This document shows positions 60,312 through 64,000 of a stretch of DNA of 64,000 nt, in pieces; the first letter of the stretch is position 1; each line of letters starts with the position of its first letter. Both the position numbers and the translations under genes were made by a program. Below the pieces are notes generated by a model, which saw only the letters and a program-made list of their open reading frames with translations, was not told the origin of the DNA and did no database searches. The stretch is taken from contig OY730298.1 of the NCBI GenBank assembly GCA_963422595.1, positions 1,426,001 through 1,490,000 on the forward strand. The letters are read 5' to 3'. The stretch is from G963422595 sp963422595. GTDB taxonomy: Bacteria > Pseudomonadota > Gammaproteobacteria > UBA4575.

Positions 60312-60701
60312 ATGTCCAGATTAGCGATTCTCTTGGGGGCTGGCAACGCTGCCTTAGCGATTCTCTTTGGTGCCTTTGCTGCTCATGCACTACGTAATTC
60401 AATGCCAGAAAAAATGTTGTCAATTTTTAGTACCGCTGTTGAGTACCATTTATATCATGCGCTTGGTTTAGTCATAGTTGGTCTACTAATTAAGCAGCGT
60501 TTATGTAATCGGTTCCTCAACATATCTGTGATTGCCATGTTATTTGGAATTATCATCTTTTGTGGCAGCTTGTACCTGCTTAGCCTCACTGGAAAATCCT
60601 GGTTAGGCGTGGTTACCCCTTTCGGCGGCGTGGCATTTATCGCCTCCTGGATTTCGGTAGCACTTGGCTGTTTAAGTAATAATCGGATATCTGAGAATTA
60701 A
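60312..60701 (+). CDS. DUF423 family inner membrane protein (YgdD-like)
   Basis: 129 residues, four helices. GNAALAILFGAFAAHALRNS, EYHLYHALGLVIVGLL and LFGIIIFCGSLYLLSLTGKS are DUF423 motifs. Function unknown. Its stop codon abuts the stop codon of the convergent MOSC gene with no base between. Confidence 0.88.
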   Translation: MSRLAILLGAGNAALAILFGAFAAHALRNSMPEKMLSIFSTAVEYHLYHALGLVIVGLLIKQRLCNRFLNISVIAMLFGIIIFCGSLYLLSLTGKSWLGVVTPFGGVAFIASWISVALGCLSNNRISEN

Positions 60702-61223
60702 TCAACCAGGCTTAGAGTAGATAGTCTTGCGCAAGCTCTTCTGCCATATTTTCACTTTATTGCTGATACTTATTACTCCTCCTTTTTCAACAATCGCGGT
60801 GACGCCACCATGATTACACATCGCATTAAAGCCACCAAACCCCAGAACCTGTTCCATTTTTTTGCACGGAGCGCAGTCTCCCATAATTACAAGTACCGCG
60901 TCCTGTACTTGAATTCTATAACCTTTAAGGGCTCCGAGGTTAATTCCTGATACGACTATATTGCGTCTTAACTCTCCCGGATGTATCGATTTTTTATTTA
61001 GAAACGATGCAATTACCGCCAGATGTTCAGCTTGAAATAAGGTTACTTGTCGATTACTTCCTGTCCTTTGGCCCGCTTTGTCTCCAACTAAACCGTGACC
61101 TGCCAGCAACTCTGCGGAAGCTACTTCTAAAATTGAGCCCCTCCCAGTTCTTCTAAGCCCTATCCACGTGATTTTGCCAGTATTAGCGAAGCGATTTTTC
61201 AACTTGTTAGCCTTAACCTGCAA
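60702..61223 (-). CDS. MOSC domain protein
   Basis: 173 residues from the start at 61223. GHGLVGDKAGQRTGSNRQVT, LRRNIVVSGINLGALKGYRI and GDCAPCKKMEQVLGFGGFNA are the MOSC pattern with a conserved Cys thought to carry sulfur or contact molybdenum cofactor. It may serve sulfur transfer or Moco-dependent reduction; the island's molybdoenzyme also needs Moco, but any link is speculative. Confidence 0.85.
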   Translation of the reverse strand: MQVKANKLKNRFANTGKITWIGLRRTGRGSILEVASAELLAGHGLVGDKAGQRTGSNRQVTLFQAEHLAVIASFLNKKSIHPGELRRNIVVSGINLGALKGYRIQVQDAVLVIMGDCAPCKKMEQVLGFGGFNAMCNHGGVTAIVEKGGVISISNKVKIWQKSLRKTIYSKPG

Positions 61224-61390
61224 GTCCGATATATAAAGGAAATATTTCTATAAAGATTGTTGTATAAAATGGTAGTATTTAAGTGTTGGTTAAGGTGACG
61301 CATTTTGCAGTAAATCTTATGTTATATAAGTACTTAAATAACTTCTAACTTACTATGTGCTAATATAGAGCTATGTAGGTATAATAATCG

Positions 61391-61475
61391 AAAGAACCGA
61401 GTCCCCAAACCTACGTTATTTATTTAGCGTAGGCTTCGAAGCCAGCGTGCCCCAACCCGCGCTGGCTTCTTTAAT
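61391..61475 (+). ncRNA. Candidate small RNA with terminator
   Basis: A TATAAT box at 61380-61385 is followed by 85 nt holding stem CCTACG/CGTAGG, the palindrome GGCTTCGAAGCC, and a strong terminal stem GAAGCCAGCG...CGCTGGCTTC (61438-61469) with a T-rich end. The palindrome overlaps both stems, so alternative folds exist. No matching -35 box is obvious. The terminal stem may instead end serS read from the other strand. Confidence 0.4.
61438..61469. terminator. Rho-independent terminator downstream of serS
   Basis: GAAGCCAGCG and CGCTGGCTTC, 10-bp stem with a 12-nt loop, followed by TTTAATTT on the plus strand and preceded by AT-rich sequence on the minus side. It lies 24 bp beyond the serS stop. 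Confidence 0.7.
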
Positions 61476-61492
61476 TTCATAAAGTTTATTTT

Positions 61493-62773
61493 TCAAATCG
61501 CCGAAATAGTTTCTAAGTCATTCATATATGGTTTTAAAACTTTAGGGACGTGAACGTTCCCCTGCCGATCCTGATAATTTTCAAGCACGGCTACTAAAGT
61601 TCTACCAACGGCTAAGCCTGAACCATTCAACGTATGTAACAACTCAGTCTTTTTGGTTGCGTGGTTTTTCCAGCGAGCCTTTAATCTTCTGGCTTGAAAA
61701 TCCAGGAAGTTACTACAAGATGAAATTTCACGATATGTATTTTGACCAGGTAACCAAACCTCTATGTCGTAAGTCTTCGCTGAAGAAAACCCCAAGTCAC
61801 CCACACATAAGGAGACGACGCGATAAGGTAGTTGCAGTTTCTGTAGTATAGCCTCTGCATGGGCAGTTAACTCTTCCAGCATACGCCATGATGTATCAGG
61901 TTTAACTAGCTGTACTAACTCTACTTTTTCAAATTGATGCTGGCGAATCATGCCGCGTGTATCCTTACCATAAGAGCCAGCTTCAGAACGGAAACATGGT
62001 GTGTGGCAAACATATTTAATTGGCAATTCTTCTTCTTTGGCAATGCGATCGCGCCACAGATTAGTCGTTGGAACTTCTGCGGTAGGTATCAAATAGTATT
62101 CATTGTCAGATTGAAGCTTGAATAAGTCTGCTTCAAACTTTGGCAGTTGACCAGTGCCTATCAAGCTTTGACTATTAACAATATACGGGACATATACTTC
62201 TTTATAACCATGTTCGTTAATATGCGTGTCCAGCATGAATTGTATGAGTGCTCTGTGCAATTTAGCCAGGTTTCCATATATCGTAACAAATCTGCTCCCG
62301 GTTATTTTCGTTGCGTTACCAAAGTCTAACCCGTTAAGTTTTTCGCCTAAATCAACATGATCTAAAGCCTTAAAATCAAAGCCGGGGAAATTCCCCCATT
62401 TTCTGATTTCTAAGTTATCATCTTCCGAGTTTCCGTCCGGCACAGACTCATGTGGAAAGTTTGGTAGTTCAAGCATCCACGCTTGCACGTCAGACTGTAA
62501 TGTAACCAACTCTGCTTCATACGTTTTAATATCCTGGTTAATCTTTTCCATGTTAGCCAGAATCTCTTTTACATCTTGTCCCTGAGATTTCGCCTGGCCG
62601 ATTAATTTGGAGTTTTTATTACGTTGACATCGTAAATCTTCCGTGATTATTTGCAGTTTTTTGCGTTGCTGCTCCAGAGTTAAAAAACGGTTTTTATCTA
62701 CTTTAATATTACGGCGATGTAATTGATTTACAACCTTATTAAAATCCATGCGTAATAATTTTGGATTCAGCAT
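61493..62773 (-). CDS. serS: Seryl-tRNA synthetase
   Basis: 426 residues. N-terminal antiparallel coiled coil (LTLEQQRKKLQIITEDLRCQ; EKINQDIKTYEAELVTLQSD) that grips the tRNA-Ser long arm, then class II catalytic motifs: TAEVPTTNLWRD, FRSEAGSYGKDTRGMIRQHQ (motif 2) and NGSGLAVGRTLVAVLENYQD (motif 3). Essential. crcB ends upstream of its start by 18 nt. Confidence 0.96.
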   Translation of the reverse strand: MLNPKLLRMDFNKVVNQLHRRNIKVDKNRFLTLEQQRKKLQIITEDLRCQRNKNSKLIGQAKSQGQDVKEILANMEKINQDIKTYEAELVTLQSDVQAWMLELPNFPHESVPDGNSEDDNLEIRKWGNFPGFDFKALDHVDLGEKLNGLDFGNATKITGSRFVTIYGNLAKLHRALIQFMLDTHINEHGYKEVYVPYIVNSQSLIGTGQLPKFEADLFKLQSDNEYYLIPTAEVPTTNLWRDRIAKEEELPIKYVCHTPCFRSEAGSYGKDTRGMIRQHQFEKVELVQLVKPDTSWRMLEELTAHAEAILQKLQLPYRVVSLCVGDLGFSSAKTYDIEVWLPGQNTYREISSCSNFLDFQARRLKARWKNHATKKTELLHTLNGSGLAVGRTLVAVLENYQDRQGNVHVPKVLKPYMNDLETISAI

Positions 62774-62791
62774 AGTGTATTTGTCGGTTAC

Positions 62792-63163
62792 TTAAATAAA
62801 GCGCGCCAGCGTAATGCCTATAAAACACGCGGCAATACATATCACCATACTAAAAAGAATGTTACTTATAGCACTTAAAAAATTTCCTTGTTGGATAAGA
62901 TTTAAGGTTTCGAGTGAAAAAGTTGAAAATGTAGTAAACCCGCCAAGCAGCCCTATAGTAATCGCCAATCGAATTTCTACAGACACGACAATACGTTCCA
63001 TGAGAATTATTGACGAGAAGCCTATCAATAGAGACCCAAGAATATTAACTATCATCGTTCCATATGGAAATTTGATTCCAAGCCAGTTTACACAGTATAT
63101 CTGCACGAGATACCTCAGCACTGAACCAATGGCTCCCCCTATAGCAATGCCTGCTATAGTCAA
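62792..63163 (-). CDS. crcB: Fluoride ion exporter (Fluc/CrcB)
   Basis: 123 residues, four helices. GGAIGSVLRYLVQIYCVNWL and GLLGGFTTFSTFSLETLNLI hold the conserved Arg, Asn-region and FTTFSTFS motifs of dimeric fluoride channels. Co-directional with serS. No fluoride riboswitch is recognisable upstream. Confidence 0.92.
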   Translation of the reverse strand: MTIAGIAIGGAIGSVLRYLVQIYCVNWLGIKFPYGTMIVNILGSLLIGFSSIILMERIVVSVEIRLAITIGLLGGFTTFSTFSLETLNLIQQGNFLSAISNILFSMVICIAACFIGITLARFI

Positions 63164-63360
63164 GGGATGCTCCCTGTTTTATGTCTCATTACTTTTTTGT
63201 AGAGTCTCAAAATTACGACTTGTTGAAGCGATCAATGTTATATTGAGGGGGTATGAGCTTATAGTAATCAAAGTGGTTGCGATTATATGAGAACCCCGAT
63301 AAAGATCAATAAAGTAATGGCCGAAAAGACTTGTGTCACTAAGCTGAAGATCAGTATAAA

Positions 63361-64000
63361 ATGAACGAATCAACCCGTCTTTCAAGCCTTGCAGAACGAT
63401 TTTATCGAGTCCTGCCTAAAGAAGCAGTTTTAACCAAAAAAACACAGCTTTATCCTTACGAATGTGACGCGCTTACAGCTTACAGGCAATTGCCTCTCCT
63501 CGCATTGCTACCGAGTAACATAGAACAAATAAAAGCAATTGTTGAAATCTGTCGAAAATTAAAGTTGCCCATTGTTGCACGTGGTGCTGGCACCAGCTTA
63601 TCCGGTGGCGCGCTACCACATTCTAAAGGCGTATTATTGAACCTCGCTAAACTAAACAGGATATTAGAAATTGATCCGAATAATCGAACTGCAAAAGTCG
63701 AGCCCGGGGTAAGGAATTTATCTATTTCAGAAGCCGCTAAATCTTACAGGCTTTATTATGCACCGGACCCTTCTTCGCAAATTGCGTGCACTATTGGTGG
63801 TAATATCGCTGAAAACTCTGGCGGCGTACATTGCCTGAAATATGGACTTACCGTACACAACGTGCTGGCACTAAAAGTTTTAACCATTGATGGAGAAATT
63901 TTAGAGTTGGGAGGTAGTAGCCTTGATTCACCCGGTTTTGATCTGCTCTCATTAGTCACGGGTTCTGAAGGGATGCTGGCAATTACTTTAGAAGCAACTG
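63361..64000 (+). CDS. glcD: Glycolate oxidase subunit GlcD (FAD-binding), 3' part beyond the window
   Basis: 213 residues are visible from the ATG at 63361. LPIVARGAGTSLSGGALPHS, KVEPGVRNLSISEAAKSYRL, CTIGGNIAENSGGVHCLKYG and LLSLVTGSEGMLAITLEAT are the PCMH-type FAD domain of GlcD/D-lactate dehydrogenases. It oxidises glycolate to glyoxylate with GlcE and GlcF, expected just outside the window. Confidence 0.92.
   Translation, partial: MNESTRLSSLAERFYRVLPKEAVLTKKTQLYPYECDALTAYRQLPLLALLPSNIEQIKAIVEICRKLKLPIVARGAGTSLSGGALPHSKGVLLNLAKLNRILEIDPNNRTAKVEPGVRNLSISEAAKSYRLYYAPDPSSQIACTIGGNIAENSGGVHCLKYGLTVHNVLALKVLTIDGEILELGGSSLDSPGFDLLSLVTGSEGMLAITLEAT

Noticed and set aside
1..64000. CRISPR arrays, rRNA genes, integrases or complete insertion sequences
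   Set aside because: None seen on either strand; repeats present are limited to the short or phage-derived ones listed.

Overview
The window is a piece of a low-GC bacterial chromosome from the Pseudomonadota, most likely a betaproteobacterium of the Nitrosomonadales type; a gammaproteobacterium cannot be excluded. This rests on conserved gene order (uvrC-pgsA-tRNA Gly/Cys/Leu; rne, rluC, S49 peptidase, rpmF-plsX-fabH) and on a short-chain amide uptake/formamidase operon like those of methylotrophs. No rRNA or species marker is present.

Layout. (1) 1-5.6 kb, AT-rich host: a HAD protein lacking its nucleophile Asp, a secreted Met-rich repeat protein, two rSAM/selenodomain-associated glycosyltransferases, an ABC-2 exporter behind an unusual leader, and fur. 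(2) 5.7-18.16 kb, a strikingly GC-rich foreign island: a complete nitrate assimilation cluster (nirB, nirD, a NasA-type molybdoenzyme, a fused DmsB-DmsC electron-transfer/anchor protein, a NarK/NasA transporter and a PP2C-protein kinase fusion). It starts with a good sigma-54 promoter match and is rimmed by broken genes. (3) 18.16-21.6 kb, a decayed Mu-like prophage: portal 3' end, DUF2188, MuB-like ATPase with two internal stops, GemA, Mor and a D12 methylase fragment. (4) 22-29 kb, host: DUF1097, tRNAs Leu/Cys/Gly, pgsA, uvrC, a uracil-DNA glycosylase pseudogene, fabH-plsX-rpmF. (5) 29.03-about 43.5 kb, a second, rearranged Mu-like prophage. Its tail genes run leftward and its holin-to-MuF segment runs rightward, so one inversion restores canonical order; the protease and major capsid genes are absent. 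It carries a programmed -1 frameshift signal in its tail chaperone gene (present twice) and a MuF protein with a C-terminal nuclease-toxin-like domain. (6) 44-50 kb, host: S49 peptidase, rluC, rne, pyrC. (7) 51-57.2 kb, a Tat-exported amide/urea-binding protein, four further ABC transporter genes and a formamidase. (8) 57-64 kb, host: an FMN alpha-hydroxyacid oxidase, tRNA-Ser, yccA, yajQ, DUF423, a MOSC protein, serS, crcB and the start of glcD, plus a candidate small RNA.

How it fits together. Two nitrogen routes converge on ammonium: formamide or other amides imported by the 51-57 kb operon, and nitrate imported by NarK, reduced to nitrite by the NasA-like/DmsBC pair (inferred to draw electrons from quinol) and to ammonium by NirBD. 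The nitrate genes are intact while the genes around them are broken, which suggests the cluster is kept by selection. The two prophage regions are related but not identical, are too damaged to make phage, and are the main source of novelty outside the island.
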